From Bacillus sp. ZZV12-4809 (GTDB lineage Bacteria; Bacillota; Bacilli; Bacillales; Cytobacillaceae), in assembly GCF_009849585.1 (NCBI RefSeq), contig NZ_VCRN01000026.1, positions 1 to 64,000 on the forward strand: DNA of 64,000 nt, given 5' to 3'. How positions within the stretch are numbered: position 1 is the first letter of the stretch; every line of letters begins with the position of its first letter. Of this stretch, positions 28,293 through 37,182 are shown piece by piece. The notes under the pieces are model-generated. The model did no database searches, had not been told where the DNA came from, and saw only the letters and a program-made list of their open reading frames with translations. The translations under genes were made by a program, and so were the position numbers.

Positions 28293-28318
28293 GAAAAGCA
28301 GGTCTCCCTGCTTTTCTT
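28293..28318 (-). terminator. Terminator after the YjcZ peptides
   Basis: GAAAAGCAGG GAGA CCTGCTTTTC is a perfect stem with a T-rich 3' flank on the minus strand, close after the second YjcZ-type gene. Confidence 0.8.
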
Positions 28319-28326
28319 TAAATCTA

Positions 28327-28449
28327 TTACCATTTGAAGCAAGAAGCTCCTACGATGATTAACAGGATAAATAGAACCACAATTAGCGCAAAACCGCCGC
28401 CGTATCCTGCACCGCCGTATCCACAGCCGCCATAACCATAGCCATACAT
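28327..28449 (-). CDS. YjcZ-family small sporulation peptide (40 aa)
   Basis: A 40-residue peptide starts at 28449 behind a purine-rich site (GGGAGGGGA). The N-terminal half is Gly/Tyr-rich ([20 protein letters not shown]) and the C-terminal half is one hydrophobic helix ([17 protein letters not shown]). This is the YjcZ/sporulation-peptide pattern common in Bacillus. It is too short for ordinary gene calling. A second copy lies just upstream. Confidence 0.85.
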   Translation of the reverse strand: MYGYGYGGCGYGGAGYGGGFALIVVLFILLIIVGASCFKW

Positions 28450-28494
28450 TATAAAATCCCCTCCCTTGCCGATTAAATCTGTCTGCTTATTTTA

Positions 28495-28599
28495 TTAGTA
28501 GAATCCACCGTAACCCCAAGAAGCACCGATAATAATCAGTAAAATAAACAATACAACTAAAAGGGCGAAACCGCCGCCGTATCCGCAACCGTCTGACAT
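28495..28599 (-). CDS. YjcZ-family small sporulation peptide (34 aa)
   Basis: This 34-residue peptide starts at 28599 behind AGGAGG. It shares [20 protein letters not shown] with its neighbour and ends WGYGGFY. The pair looks like a tandem duplication. Members are thought to be spore-associated membrane peptides (family knowledge). Confidence 0.85.
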   Translation of the reverse strand: MSDGCGYGGGFALLVVLFILLIIIGASWGYGGFY

Positions 28600-28684
28600 A
28601 GTCAATTACCTCCTTTGTTTGATTCAATATATCCTATTCAATTCACCCAGATTGTGCGATAGACGAATACACAGTTTTCTCCAC

Positions 28685-28712
28685 AAAAAAGAAGCCTCCG
28701 TGTGAAGGCTTC
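28685..28712 (-). terminator. floT terminator
   Basis: GAAGCC and GGCTTC form a stem around a 10-nt loop, followed by six T on the minus strand. It lies 86 bases after the floT stop. Confidence 0.75.
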
Positions 28713-28797
28713 AGATTTATGTTGATACAACAGTATTTCCAGGTTATTTCCCCAGATAAAAATAGGCATTTTCATTAATTCTTATAATCGAGTGTGA

Positions 28798-30330
28798 TTA
28801 GATATCTTTAGGTTGCTCCACTGGTTCTTTCTGTTTAATTTCCTCGGTCAGCTGCTCCAGGCTTTGGCGGACATTTCCTTTGCCCGAAAAGTTTTGGAGA
28901 AGCTCTTTCACGTCAATGCCGGAAGAAGCTTTCAGGCTCTCCTGCATCGTGGACATCAGGTTGGTGGCATAGCCTGTTACTTTATTGGCACCTCCATTAC
29001 TGCTGTCGCTTCCTGTATCAACCACTGTAATCTTATCAATATTCGATAACGGACTTGCAAGCTGTTTTGCATATTCCGGAAGCATTTTAATAACCATATC
29101 CATTATAGCCGCCTGGCCGTACTGTTCAAATGCCTCGGCGATTTTTCTCTTTGCCTCAGCTTCAGCCAGACCTTTGAGGCGAATAATTTCCGCATCAGTT
29201 TCACCTTGTGCGCGCTGTGAATCAGCCTTGGCTAATCCATCTGCCCTAACCCTTTCAGCTTCCGCGCGGGCCTGTGATTCAATCCGGTATTGGTTAGCAT
29301 CCGCTTCGGCAATTTGTTTTTTCTTTTCTGCCTCTGCTGCCTGCTCAACAGCATACCTGTCTGCGTCTGCTTTTTTCTTCACTTCGGAATCATATTGGCG
29401 TTCTCTTCTTAATATTTCTTTTTCTTCAAGCTCAATTTGCTTTTGGCGTTCTATAATTCTGATTTGCATTTCATGCTCCGTAACTTCCTGCTTGGCTCTG
29501 GCTGTCTCAAGGTCATATGCCTGGTCAGCCCGTGCTTTGGCAATATCCTGTTCCCTTCTGTAGTCAGCCATTTTCATTTGATTTTCTTTCTCGGCTTCAG
29601 CTATTTCAGTTGCTCTTTCAAGTTCTGCCTTTTGGGCATCCTTAGCTGCTTCTGCCCTTTTAATCCGGGTTTCCTTTTCAGCTTCAGCTGTGGCAATATC
29701 TGCATCCCGCTTAACCTGGGCAATTCTTGGCCTTCCTAGTGAATCAAGATATCCATTTTTGTCGCGGACATCTTTGATTGTGAAAGAAACGATGATCAAG
29801 CCCATTTTTGCCAGATCCTGTGACGCTACTCTTTGAACCTCCTGGGAAAATTTATCCCTGTTTTTATATATTTCTTCGACAGTCATAGATCCCAGAATTG
29901 ATCGCAAATGCCCTTCAAGTACTTCTTTCGCTTCATTTTCACGATCTTCCTTCGATTTTCCAAGGAACTGTTCTGCAGCAGTAGCAATTTCCCCAATACT
30001 TCCGCCAATTTTTATTATTGCAGTTCCGTCCGCCATAACAGGAACTCCCTGTTCGGTATATACCTCCGGAGTGGTCACCTCCAGTTTGCTTGATAGGAGG
30101 CTAAGTGGCTCGGCCTGCTGAAAGACAGGAAGTACAAAAGTTCCTCCGCCTCTGATTATTTTTATCTTGTTTCCTGATTCGTCTACATGCACATTTTTGC
30201 TGCCCAAATAACTGCCTGTAACGATTAGCGCCTCATCAGGCCCTGCAGTCCGATATTTTGTAATGAACACACCAAGAAGTGCAATCAGCAAAAATGCTGC
30301 AATTCCAATGACAACCCAAACCATCAACAT
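28798..30330 (-). CDS. floT: Flotillin-like protein
   Basis: The 510-residue protein has an N-terminal membrane anchor (about 1-25), an SPFH/band 7 domain (about 30-200), and a long Ala/Glu/Lys-rich coiled-coil flotillin domain (about 210-390) with repeated EAE/AEAE patterns. Flotillins organise functional membrane microdomains and affect membrane fluidity. The nfeD-like gene lies 16 bp upstream, the same order as yuaF-yuaG in Bacillus subtilis. The operon has a SigW-type promoter. Confidence 0.93.
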   Translation of the reverse strand: MLMVWVVIGIAAFLLIALLGVFITKYRTAGPDEALIVTGSYLGSKNVHVDESGNKIKIIRGGGTFVLPVFQQAEPLSLLSSKLEVTTPEVYTEQGVPVMADGTAIIKIGGSIGEIATAAEQFLGKSKEDRENEAKEVLEGHLRSILGSMTVEEIYKNRDKFSQEVQRVASQDLAKMGLIIVSFTIKDVRDKNGYLDSLGRPRIAQVKRDADIATAEAEKETRIKRAEAAKDAQKAELERATEIAEAEKENQMKMADYRREQDIAKARADQAYDLETARAKQEVTEHEMQIRIIERQKQIELEEKEILRRERQYDSEVKKKADADRYAVEQAAEAEKKKQIAEADANQYRIESQARAEAERVRADGLAKADSQRAQGETDAEIIRLKGLAEAEAKRKIAEAFEQYGQAAIMDMVIKMLPEYAKQLASPLSNIDKITVVDTGSDSSNGGANKVTGYATNLMSTMQESLKASSGIDVKELLQNFSGKGNVRQSLEQLTEEIKQKEPVEQPKDI

Positions 30331-30346
30331 ATTGTGTCCCCCTCAT

Positions 30347-30868
30347 CTATAATTCTTTATAATCGATTACTTTAATAACTCCATTTGCAACTTCAACAAT
30401 CAGCACTTTGCTGCCTTCCGATATAGACGTATTTTCGTAGCTTGAAGCAGGCTTGGAAATTCTCCCGCTTATATTTTCTATTAATACCTCACCGAAACCA
30501 TTCTCCGGTATAGGGATTAATACCGTACCTACTCTTCCCCTTAAAGATTCATCTGTATAAACGAGAGATTCTTCCGCAGATGATAATGGTATAAGAACAA
30601 AGATATTCAGTAATATATCCAGCAATACAGCAATAACAGCTGCTGTCAAGAGAATGACAACGTTATTAAGAGAGGTTGTCATTTCTAAAATGTATCCTGC
30701 AGCGGATAGAAAAGTGATAAACGCCAGAATCAGTACTGGGTTTAGAAAACTGCTCTCACCAGCTCCGTCTGCCATATCTCCGAAAAATACATACAAAATA
30801 ATTAAGATGCCAGAAAAAATAAGTGTGCTGAGATAAACCGTCTGAATAGGAAAACCAAATAGTTCCAT
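30347..30868 (-). CDS. NfeD-family membrane protein (YuaF-like)
   Basis: The protein has 173 residues from the ATG at 30868 (MELFGFPIQTVYL), which matches the usual YuaF length and has AGGGTG upstream. A longer reading to a GTG at 30910 is close to AAGGAGG but spaced only three bases, so it is less sure. About three to four membrane helices are followed by an OB-fold domain (about 105-173; SLRGRVGTVLIPIPENGFGE). NfeD proteins work with flotillins; floT follows 16 bp later. Confidence 0.88.
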   Translation of the reverse strand: MELFGFPIQTVYLSTLIFSGILIILYVFFGDMADGAGESSFLNPVLILAFITFLSAAGYILEMTTSLNNVVILLTAAVIAVLLDILLNIFVLIPLSSAEESLVYTDESLRGRVGTVLIPIPENGFGEVLIENISGRISKPASSYENTSISEGSKVLIVEVANGVIKVIDYKEL

Positions 30869-30946
30869 AACATGCACCCTATCCATTTTTATTGTCCGTT
30901 TATTAACCACATGCCTCCTTCCCTTTTACTTTTTCAGTTTAATTTA

Positions 30947-30975
30947 TATACGGGCAGAGACCTGTAATTGTTTCA
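30947..30975 (-). promoter_or_regulatory. SigW-type promoter of nfeD-floT
   Basis: On the minus strand TGAAAC (30970-30975) and CGTATA (30947-30952) are 17 bp apart, matching the ECF SigW consensus TGAAAC-N16/17-CGTA. Bacillus subtilis yuaFG is a known SigW operon, so cell-envelope stress control is likely here. Confidence 0.85.
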
Positions 30976-31157
30976 TTTTTCTAAAGTTTTCCCATATTAA
31001 TCCTGCTAGCTGTTCAGCTTGTCTGACTTTCAGCCTACTTTAGTCATTTTCTTTACTATTTCCGCATACCTTATTTGAGGATTAAAATCCCCATTAGGAT
31101 TAAACCGAGAGAAATGGTGGAATAAACACTATATCTTGTTAGCGGAGGGATAGGATT

Positions 31158-31460
31158 ATGACAAGATCTGAATTGCATAAGGAGAAGCCCGGGAGCAAAA
31201 TTATGCTAATGTCAATTTTCCTATTGGGATGCTTAGCTGCTGCCTTTACAGCATTATATTTTTATTCTCAAAGCCTCATTACAATAGAAGCCCCCAAAAA
31301 AGAACTGGGGGAGAAAATTATTATTAAGCTCCCTTCCGGAAAGAGTGTATTTACATATGAAAACCTTGTTGTTGAAGAAGAAGGAAAACTTTTTTATAAA
31401 GGAGAAAGAAATACTCTGGATTTAACAGGCGGTACCATTGTTTATGAGGAATGGGAATGA
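31158..31460 (+). CDS. Small single-pass membrane protein, unknown function
   Basis: I do not recognise this 100-residue protein. One hydrophobic segment (about 15-37; IMLMSIFLLGCLAAAFTALY) follows a basic N terminus, and a soluble outer domain of about 60 residues follows it. The ATG is preceded by CGGAGGGA. It appears monocistronic. Confidence 0.7.
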   Translation: MTRSELHKEKPGSKIMLMSIFLLGCLAAAFTALYFYSQSLITIEAPKKELGEKIIIKLPSGKSVFTYENLVVEEEGKLFYKGERNTLDLTGGTIVYEEWE

Positions 31461-31550
31461 ACAGGAAATAAGACTCGTTTTCAAAGGAATTCTCTGCATT
31501 TGACAAAATGTTTTCACATCCTTTAAGATGAGCAAAAATGGCGAGGAGAA

Positions 31551-32357
31551 ATGACTTTGAAGGTAATGAAAAATATTTATTTTACAGCTTTAGCTACAGT
31601 TATTTCATTTTTCGGCATTAAAAAAATGGCAAATACTGCACATAAGATAAAAAAAATAGGCCACCGGGGAGTTGCCGGCTACTGTCCGGAAAACACTTTT
31701 CCTTCATATGACCGTGCAATTGAAATGGGAGCAGATTATCTGGAAATTGATGTTCAATTAAGCAAGGATGGAAAGCTTGTCGTGATTCACGATTCCCTTG
31801 TAGACCGTACAACTGACCATAAAGGAAAAGTCTCGGACTTTACCTTTGATGAGCTTAGAAAAATGGATGCCGGCAGCTGGTTTTCTGCAAAATTCAGCGG
31901 TGCCTGTATCCCTTCTTTTGAAGAGGTCTTAGACAAATATGCCGATCGTGTCGGGCTTTTAATTGAATTTAAAAAACCGTCCCTCTATCCAGGCATTGAA
32001 AAGATGATCGCCGAGGAACTTAAAAATAGAAAACTTGATGCAAAAGGTAAAGACCATATTATCGTGCAGTCATTTGATACAGCTTCCATGAGATTATTTC
32101 ATGATCTGATGCCGGAAATCCCAGTCGGCGTCTTAATTAACTATCCTCCAGACAAAATAGAGATAAAAAATATTGCCGAATATGCAAGCTACCTGAATCC
32201 AAAGTGGACTGTGGTTAATAAGCGCCTGATTGATCTGATTCATTCAAATGGCATGAAAGCAATCGCCTGGACTGTGCGTTCAAAGAAAGAAGCAGAAAAA
32301 TTGAAACATTATCCACTTGATGGCATTGTTGCAGATTATCTAGATCTTATTGAATAG
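31551..32357 (+). CDS. Glycerophosphodiester phosphodiesterase
   Basis: This GDPD-family enzyme has about 268 residues and cleaves glycerophosphodiesters to glycerol 3-phosphate and an alcohol. The signatures are IGHRGVAGYCPENTF (catalytic His and Glu), LEIDVQLSKDGKLVVIHD (metal and second His), and the C-terminal WTVRSKKEAEKL. An N-terminal hydrophobic stretch (about residues 8-23) may be a signal or anchor. GAGGAG sits two bases before the ATG, so the TTG at 31557 is an equally possible start. Confidence 0.9.
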   Translation: MTLKVMKNIYFTALATVISFFGIKKMANTAHKIKKIGHRGVAGYCPENTFPSYDRAIEMGADYLEIDVQLSKDGKLVVIHDSLVDRTTDHKGKVSDFTFDELRKMDAGSWFSAKFSGACIPSFEEVLDKYADRVGLLIEFKKPSLYPGIEKMIAEELKNRKLDAKGKDHIIVQSFDTASMRLFHDLMPEIPVGVLINYPPDKIEIKNIAEYASYLNPKWTVVNKRLIDLIHSNGMKAIAWTVRSKKEAEKLKHYPLDGIVADYLDLIE

Positions 32358-32365
32358 ACAAAAAT

Positions 32366-32400
32366 AGGGTGCAGTCCGAATAATGGCCTGCACCCTTTGT
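32366..32400. terminator. Bidirectional terminator
   Basis: AGGGTGCAG and CTGCACCCT bracket a 13-nt loop between the phosphodiesterase and the convergent murE-like gene. Confidence 0.75.
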
Positions 32401-33864
32401 TTATAAAACAGCCTGTTTACTTCCAGTTTCCAGCAGCAGCTTTAAGGTTTCCAAATCATTTTTAGCCGGCAGAACAAATGCCTTTTGATAAGCTTCAGGC
32501 CCCTTCCCAGTTATAAAGATCCAGTCATTTCCCTTTGCTTCTGCCCAAGCTTTCCGGATAGCCAATGTCCGGTCGGCGATCACTTCACCCTTACCGTCTC
32601 CATACTCTTTATTCAGAGAATTTAATTGACTTAACATTTCACTTTCACATTCATCATTAAGGTCATCAGCGGTCAAATAAAATTTATGGCAGTATTTTGC
32701 TGAAGCTTTAATCATATCCACACGCTTTGATTGATCTCTTCCGCCCCGGAATCCATAAATTTGAAAGATTCTTCGAGCTCCCTGCTGTCTCGCTGTATCA
32801 AGACAATATTCAAATGCATCTACTGTGTGGGCATAATCCACGACAAACTTAGCTCCTGATGGATGAATTATCATTTCAAAACGGCCAGGTATACCCGGAA
32901 ATAAAGCCAAAGCCTTAATCATATCTTTTGGGTCAACCCCCAGATCAAAACCTGTCAGGAAAGCCATTGCTGCATTATAAACATTATGGTGGCCAGGAAG
33001 AGGAAATTCAATTTCATAAGACTCCCCTCTCACCTCCAGAGTAAAAACTGTCTTCCCATTAATAGCGGTGTCTTTTATTGAACAGCACTTTTGTTCACCT
33101 AGCATAATCATAGGAATCTTTTCATTTTGCAAATGCTCTGCCATCTTTTCTCCCCATGTATTATAAAGGTTGACAACTCCTTTACAGCCTTCTTTTAACA
33201 AGGTGAATATTTTCTTTTTATCATAAAAATACTGATCCATATTTTCATGATAATCAAGATGGTCATGAGCAAGATTAGTAAATAGTGCATAGTCCAATTC
33301 CAGGCCTTCTGTTCTTGACTGTTCCAGTGCATGAGAAGAAATTTCCATAACGACAAACTCATCATGGCTTTCACTCAGCATTTTTTGAATCTGCAAGGCG
33401 TCCGGCGTCGTATTGCTTGTCCTATATTCCTTATTATTTATTATGTTGGATACAGTTCCCAAGAGGGAGCAGGTCCTGCCTGCAGTCTCCAAAATATGCT
33501 TTAAAATATAGGCAGTGGTGGTTTTCCCATTAGTTCCTGTTATGCCTATTATTTTATGCTTTCTTGAAGGGCGATCATAGAAACAGCTCGCCAGTTTCCC
33601 CAGACAAATTCTGCTATCTGTTACTTGTATGTAGGGAACAGTTAATTCAATTGCTTCCTCTCCTAATACAGCAGCCGCCCCATTTTCAACAGCTTGTCCA
33701 ATAAAATCATGTCCATCTGCCTGAAAGCCTTTAATAGCAACAAAAAGGCTCCCTTTCCCCACTTTTCGTGAATCCATTTCAATCCCTGTAATATTAGGAT
33801 CGTTTGAAGGCTCACCCATCTCCCCGCTATCCTTAAGGCAATTTATAACCTGGGATAATTTCAT
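32401..33864 (-). CDS. MurE-like Mur ligase paralogue with altered acceptor motif
   Basis: The 487-residue protein has the Mur ligase fold: an N-terminal UDP-MurNAc-binding domain, the ATP motif GTNGKTTT (about 110-117), SNTTPDALQI, and a C-terminal domain. MurE adds the third residue of the peptidoglycan stem. Where DAP-type MurE has DNPR, this protein has DDLN (about 400-403). The usual GKGHE near the C terminus is GKGPE. It lies away from any cell-wall gene cluster, so it is probably a second, specialised copy. Its amino acid substrate may not be meso-DAP. Confidence 0.85.
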   Translation of the reverse strand: MKLSQVINCLKDSGEMGEPSNDPNITGIEMDSRKVGKGSLFVAIKGFQADGHDFIGQAVENGAAAVLGEEAIELTVPYIQVTDSRICLGKLASCFYDRPSRKHKIIGITGTNGKTTTAYILKHILETAGRTCSLLGTVSNIINNKEYRTSNTTPDALQIQKMLSESHDEFVVMEISSHALEQSRTEGLELDYALFTNLAHDHLDYHENMDQYFYDKKKIFTLLKEGCKGVVNLYNTWGEKMAEHLQNEKIPMIMLGEQKCCSIKDTAINGKTVFTLEVRGESYEIEFPLPGHHNVYNAAMAFLTGFDLGVDPKDMIKALALFPGIPGRFEMIIHPSGAKFVVDYAHTVDAFEYCLDTARQQGARRIFQIYGFRGGRDQSKRVDMIKASAKYCHKFYLTADDLNDECESEMLSQLNSLNKEYGDGKGEVIADRTLAIRKAWAEAKGNDWIFITGKGPEAYQKAFVLPAKNDLETLKLLLETGSKQAVL

Positions 33865-34014
33865 TTTTCTGTCTCCTTTAATGTATAAACATCAAGTAAT
33901 TTGGTGTATAGTCATTATCTTTTGTTTTCCCTCATTCACAGGAAATATGCCATCTTTGGGTTAGAAATATAGGGGTTTGGAGAAATTCGTCTTTATATAC
34001 TAGAACTAAGGATA

Positions 34015-34056
34015 AATCTGGGTGAATCGCTTCTGAAAAATAAGCGATTCACCCTA
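34015..34056. terminator. Hairpin downstream of tgl
   Basis: GGGTGAATCGCTT and AAGCGATTCACCC form a perfect 13-bp stem with a 10-nt loop. Neither flank is very T-rich, so termination may be weak. Confidence 0.55.
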
Positions 34057-34080
34057 TTGAATTGTCGGCTTATTTGAATT

Positions 34081-34821
34081 TCACACTAAAGACAAGGGCC
34101 TCTTGGCAAACTGTGATAGATATTTCACGTTCAATCGGCTATGCTGTGAAATCAGATAAGCATCCCTTGTAGCACCTGGCTTTCTTAGCGTATTTAGAGC
34201 TCTTATCATCCCTGCCTCATTTTCCATGCCTATCCCATGCCCAAAGAACATGCCCCCGCCCAAATAAACGGAATTCTCACCTGTCCAAACTGGATGATCA
34301 TAATCAGGATTATAAAAATAAACAACGTCACCAGGTATGAAATTCCGGCCCCTTTTGGTAACAATCGACAGGTCATGGTCATAATTCCAGTCCCAGACAA
34401 GAAGTCCCTGAAATAATGTATTGAAGCGGCTGACAGAAATGGAGTCCAATACAGCTTTATAAAAAATCAGCACAATGGCTGTTGTACATTCAAAGGCATA
34501 TTCCCAGCTGTTCATGAACACATCCATGATCGCATCTGACGGTAAAACAGATGGATCAAGCAGGTAACCATATCTTGTTCTTCTCCATATGCGCGGATTG
34601 AAGCGTGATGTGTTAAAGGGTGCAAACTCTACACGGCTCGCATGAAGCTGCCTGGCTGCTTTAATAATATTTTCCCTTAAAAGGATATCAAATAGCAGTT
34701 CATGCATTGAATCGTATTGATGAGTCTCAGGGCTGCTCTCCAGCGCCAGATAAATTTCACGCTGAACTCCAAAAAAGCTGGATGGCCCCGGTTTATTCTG
34801 ATTATTCGAAAGGATAATCAT
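34081..34821 (-). CDS. tgl: Protein-glutamine gamma-glutamyltransferase (spore coat)
   Basis: This 246-residue enzyme cross-links spore coat proteins through epsilon-(gamma-glutamyl)lysine bonds. The length matches Bacillus Tgl. Characteristic blocks are YAFECTTAIVLIFY, which holds the catalytic Cys (about residue 116), VWDWNYDHDLSIVT, GDVVYFYNPDYDHPVW and the C-terminal AYLISQHSRL. The gene is monocistronic, with a SigK-like promoter, which is proper for a mother-cell coat enzyme. The ATG follows GAAGGGGGG. Confidence 0.92.
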   Translation of the reverse strand: MIILSNNQNKPGPSSFFGVQREIYLALESSPETHQYDSMHELLFDILLRENIIKAARQLHASRVEFAPFNTSRFNPRIWRRTRYGYLLDPSVLPSDAIMDVFMNSWEYAFECTTAIVLIFYKAVLDSISVSRFNTLFQGLLVWDWNYDHDLSIVTKRGRNFIPGDVVYFYNPDYDHPVWTGENSVYLGGGMFFGHGIGMENEAGMIRALNTLRKPGATRDAYLISQHSRLNVKYLSQFAKRPLSLV

Positions 34822-34850
34822 TGTCTTCCCCCCTTCAAATGAACTTATAG

Positions 34851-34878
34851 TAGCTTATGGTTTCATTTGCAGGAGGGT
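34851..34878 (-). promoter_or_regulatory. SigK-like promoter of tgl
   Basis: On the minus strand ACC (34876-34878) and CATAAGCTA (34851-34859) are exactly 16 bp apart, fitting the SigK pattern ACC-N16-CATANNNTA. It ends 29 bases before the tgl start. Confidence 0.7.
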
Positions 34879-35045
34879 TCCTCCATTATTTCCTTCCTTT
34901 ATTGTCACAAGCATGTTAATTATTATCGGAAAATATCTTTTTTTCTGAAATAAGCTTGCATTTTATTATGCATTGCTTGTACAATATTCCACATATTCTT
35001 AAGTTTCAGACAATAATTATTATTTTACAACAGGGGGATTTTTTC

Positions 35046-36482
35046 ATGGCTACTTTTTTAGGTTCGATTGTTTTGCTGATTGCTGGCTATGCCATTTACT
35101 CCAAAGTAGTAGAGCGTATCTTTGGCATAAATGACAGCAGCCCTACACCCGCATATACAGAAAAAGATGGAATGGACTTTGTTCCGATGAGCTGGTGGAA
35201 AGGCAGCTTAATTCAGCTCCTGAATATCGCAGGGTTAGGTCCCATATTCGGAGCAATTATGGGCGCATTATACGGACCGACAGCTTTTATCTGGATCGTG
35301 GCTGGTTCCATTTTTGCCGGGGGTGTTCATGATTATTTTTCCGGAATGCTTTCTTTAAGGCATAATGGGGAGCAGTTTCCAAACATTGTCGGCAGATATT
35401 TAGGAAAACCGGCCAAAACGTTCATAAATATATTCTCAATTCTTTTAATGATTTTGGTTGCCGCAGCATTTACTGCAGGGCCGGCACAGCTGATTTCAAG
35501 CATATCTCCATTGAGTTTTATGGCCTCATTGCTCATTATTTTTAGTTACTTTATCCTTGCAGCTGTTTTGCCTGTAAACCGTATTATCGGGAAGATTTAT
35601 CCTCTATTTGGAGCTATATTAATTTTTATGGCAGTTTCCATTGCAATCGCACTGCTTTTCAGCGAAAAATCCATACCGAATGTAACTCTGTCCAATCTAC
35701 ATCCCGGTGAACTTCCAATCTGGCCATTACTGATGGTTACCGTTTCATGTGGAGCAATCTCAGGATTTCACTCAACACAAAGTCCGATTGTTTCACGCAC
35801 ATTAAAAAAGGAAAGTGATGGACGAAAGGTTTTCTATGGCGCCATGATCGGCGAAGGAATTATTGCCTTAATCTGGGCCGCTGCAGGCATGACCTTTTTC
35901 GGCGGAACAGGAGGGCTTCAAGAAGCATTAGCGGCTGGTGGTCCAGCGGGAGTGGTTAATGAAATTTCCGGCAGCCTCCTTGGAACGTTAGGAGGAATCC
36001 TTGCCATACTGGGTGTAATCATCCTGCCGATTACAACAGGAGATACAGCACTTCGTTCCTCAAGAATGATGCTGGCAGAATCACTTTCATCTTTATTGAA
36101 AATGGATGGAAAATGGAAGTTTGTCATCACCACTTTACCTGTGGCTCTTCCTACCTTATATCTTGCAACAATCGATTACTCATTCCTTTGGAGATATGTC
36201 GGGTGGACAAACCAGGTTACAGCAGCGGTCATGCTTTGGACAGCCACTATGTATCTTTTGAAACATAACAAATTCCATTGGATTTGCGGTGTTCCTGCAT
36301 TGTTTATGACTGGGGTGGTATCCACCTATATCTTCTATGCGCCTGAAGGCTTTCGAATGGACTATCAACTATCTATGATAATCGGATCAGTCATTACACT
36401 CTTTATTACTGGCTGGTATGTTTATCAAATCGTCAAACAAAAGCAGCTGAACAAGAATAACTCCAAACTAAAAGCTGCTTAA
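35046..36482 (+). CDS. CstA-family carbon starvation transporter (short form)
   Basis: The 478-residue membrane protein belongs to the CstA family, with about 12-14 hydrophobic segments. Family hallmarks are FVPMSWWKGSLIQLLNIAGLGP near residue 40, GGVHDYFSGM and SGFHSTQSPIVSRT. It is shorter than the roughly 600-700-residue Escherichia coli CstA, a form frequent in Firmicutes. Family members take up pyruvate or peptides on carbon starvation. The ATG at 35046 follows AGGGGGA; a start 90 bases upstream lacks a site. Confidence 0.88.
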   Translation: MATFLGSIVLLIAGYAIYSKVVERIFGINDSSPTPAYTEKDGMDFVPMSWWKGSLIQLLNIAGLGPIFGAIMGALYGPTAFIWIVAGSIFAGGVHDYFSGMLSLRHNGEQFPNIVGRYLGKPAKTFINIFSILLMILVAAAFTAGPAQLISSISPLSFMASLLIIFSYFILAAVLPVNRIIGKIYPLFGAILIFMAVSIAIALLFSEKSIPNVTLSNLHPGELPIWPLLMVTVSCGAISGFHSTQSPIVSRTLKKESDGRKVFYGAMIGEGIIALIWAAAGMTFFGGTGGLQEALAAGGPAGVVNEISGSLLGTLGGILAILGVIILPITTGDTALRSSRMMLAESLSSLLKMDGKWKFVITTLPVALPTLYLATIDYSFLWRYVGWTNQVTAAVMLWTATMYLLKHNKFHWICGVPALFMTGVVSTYIFYAPEGFRMDYQLSMIIGSVITLFITGWYVYQIVKQKQLNKNNSKLKAA

Positions 36483-36488
36483 TACATT

Positions 36489-36525
36489 AAAGTGCACCTC
36501 ACATAAGCGTGAAGGTGCATTTTTT
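36489..36525 (+). terminator. CstA-gene terminator
   Basis: AGTGCACCT and AGGTGCATT form the stem around TCACATAAGCGTGA, followed by eight T. Confidence 0.88.
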
Positions 36526-36638
36526 TTATGGCTAATCCATACTGGTCCATTCTCTTCACGGCTCTGCTAATCAATCACTCAGGTTTTGCTTTAATTTAAG
36601 AGGGTAATGAATACTAACAGTTTAAGGAGGGGTTAACT

Positions 36639-36761
36639 ATGGCGGATAAAACAAATTCAGAAAAAAATAATTCTATAGAACAAAACAAAAAGAAAGAGAA
36701 CGATAAAGATATCGAACCCCAAAGAGAGCCTGAAAAACCTCAGGAAGAAAACCGAAAATAA
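36639..36761 (+). CDS. Small hydrophilic protein (40 aa)
   Basis: The ORF begins behind a very good site (AAGGAGGGG) and encodes 40 residues, nearly all charged or polar (MADKTNSEKNN at the start, EKPQEENRK at the end). It is 14 bases upstream of a similar small gene. It is likely an intrinsically disordered protein; I do not recognise the family. Confidence 0.75.
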   Translation: MADKTNSEKNNSIEQNKKKENDKDIEPQREPEKPQEENRK

Positions 36762-36775
36762 GGAGAGGGACTTAT

Positions 36776-37042
36776 ATGGCTGACAAAAACATGCAGGATG
36801 GGAAGATGGATAACCCGGAGCAATATAAAACCGAAAAGGCAAGTTTATTTGATAAGTATGAAAGCGAAAAGAATGTTGATCCTATTCCAATGGAAGACTT
36901 GAAACAGGAAAATGAAGAAGAAAAAAACGGATCAAAAATAAAAAGCAGTTCATCTACAGAGGAAAAGTACAAAGCAGACTTTGAAACAATAAAAAAGAAA
37001 AAGCTGTTCGGCGATAAATATGACGATGGAACAAGAACATAA
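36776..37042 (+). CDS. Small hydrophilic protein (88 aa)
   Basis: This protein starts MADKNMQDGK, like its upstream neighbour, and is rich in Lys, Glu and Asp, with no hydrophobic segment. AAGGAGAGGG precedes the ATG. The two genes are probably cotranscribed. The composition suggests a disordered stress- or spore-related protein (inference). Confidence 0.75.
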   Translation: MADKNMQDGKMDNPEQYKTEKASLFDKYESEKNVDPIPMEDLKQENEEEKNGSKIKSSSSTEEKYKADFETIKKKKLFGDKYDDGTRT

Positions 37043-37130
37043 GTCTGCGGGAGTAACGGACAGGTGAGACCCCGCACGCGCAGAAAGCTTGAGCATACCT
37101 TCGCTGCAATTAACGGACAACATTGTTAAG
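37040..37130. repeat. Dispersed GC-rich intergenic repeat, copy 3 (inverted)
   Basis: It reads CTGCGGGAGTAACGGACAGG, TGAGACCCCGCACGC and CGCTGCAATTAACGGACAA. These are the reverse complements of modules in copy 2. It begins at the stop codon of the 88-residue protein gene. Confidence 0.65.
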
Positions 37131-37182
37131 AGAAATCACTAATGAATCGAAAAGAGCCAAGTAAAAAGAAATATGGAAATTA

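Noticed and set aside
28082..28342. An 86-codon leftward frame with several Cys
   Set aside because: It runs through the terminator of the YjcZ peptides, has no convincing ribosome site and overlaps another short frame. I do not consider it a gene.
28985..29563. A 192-codon frame opposite floT
   Set aside because: It mirrors the Ala/Glu/Lys coiled coil of FloT and has no start signal.
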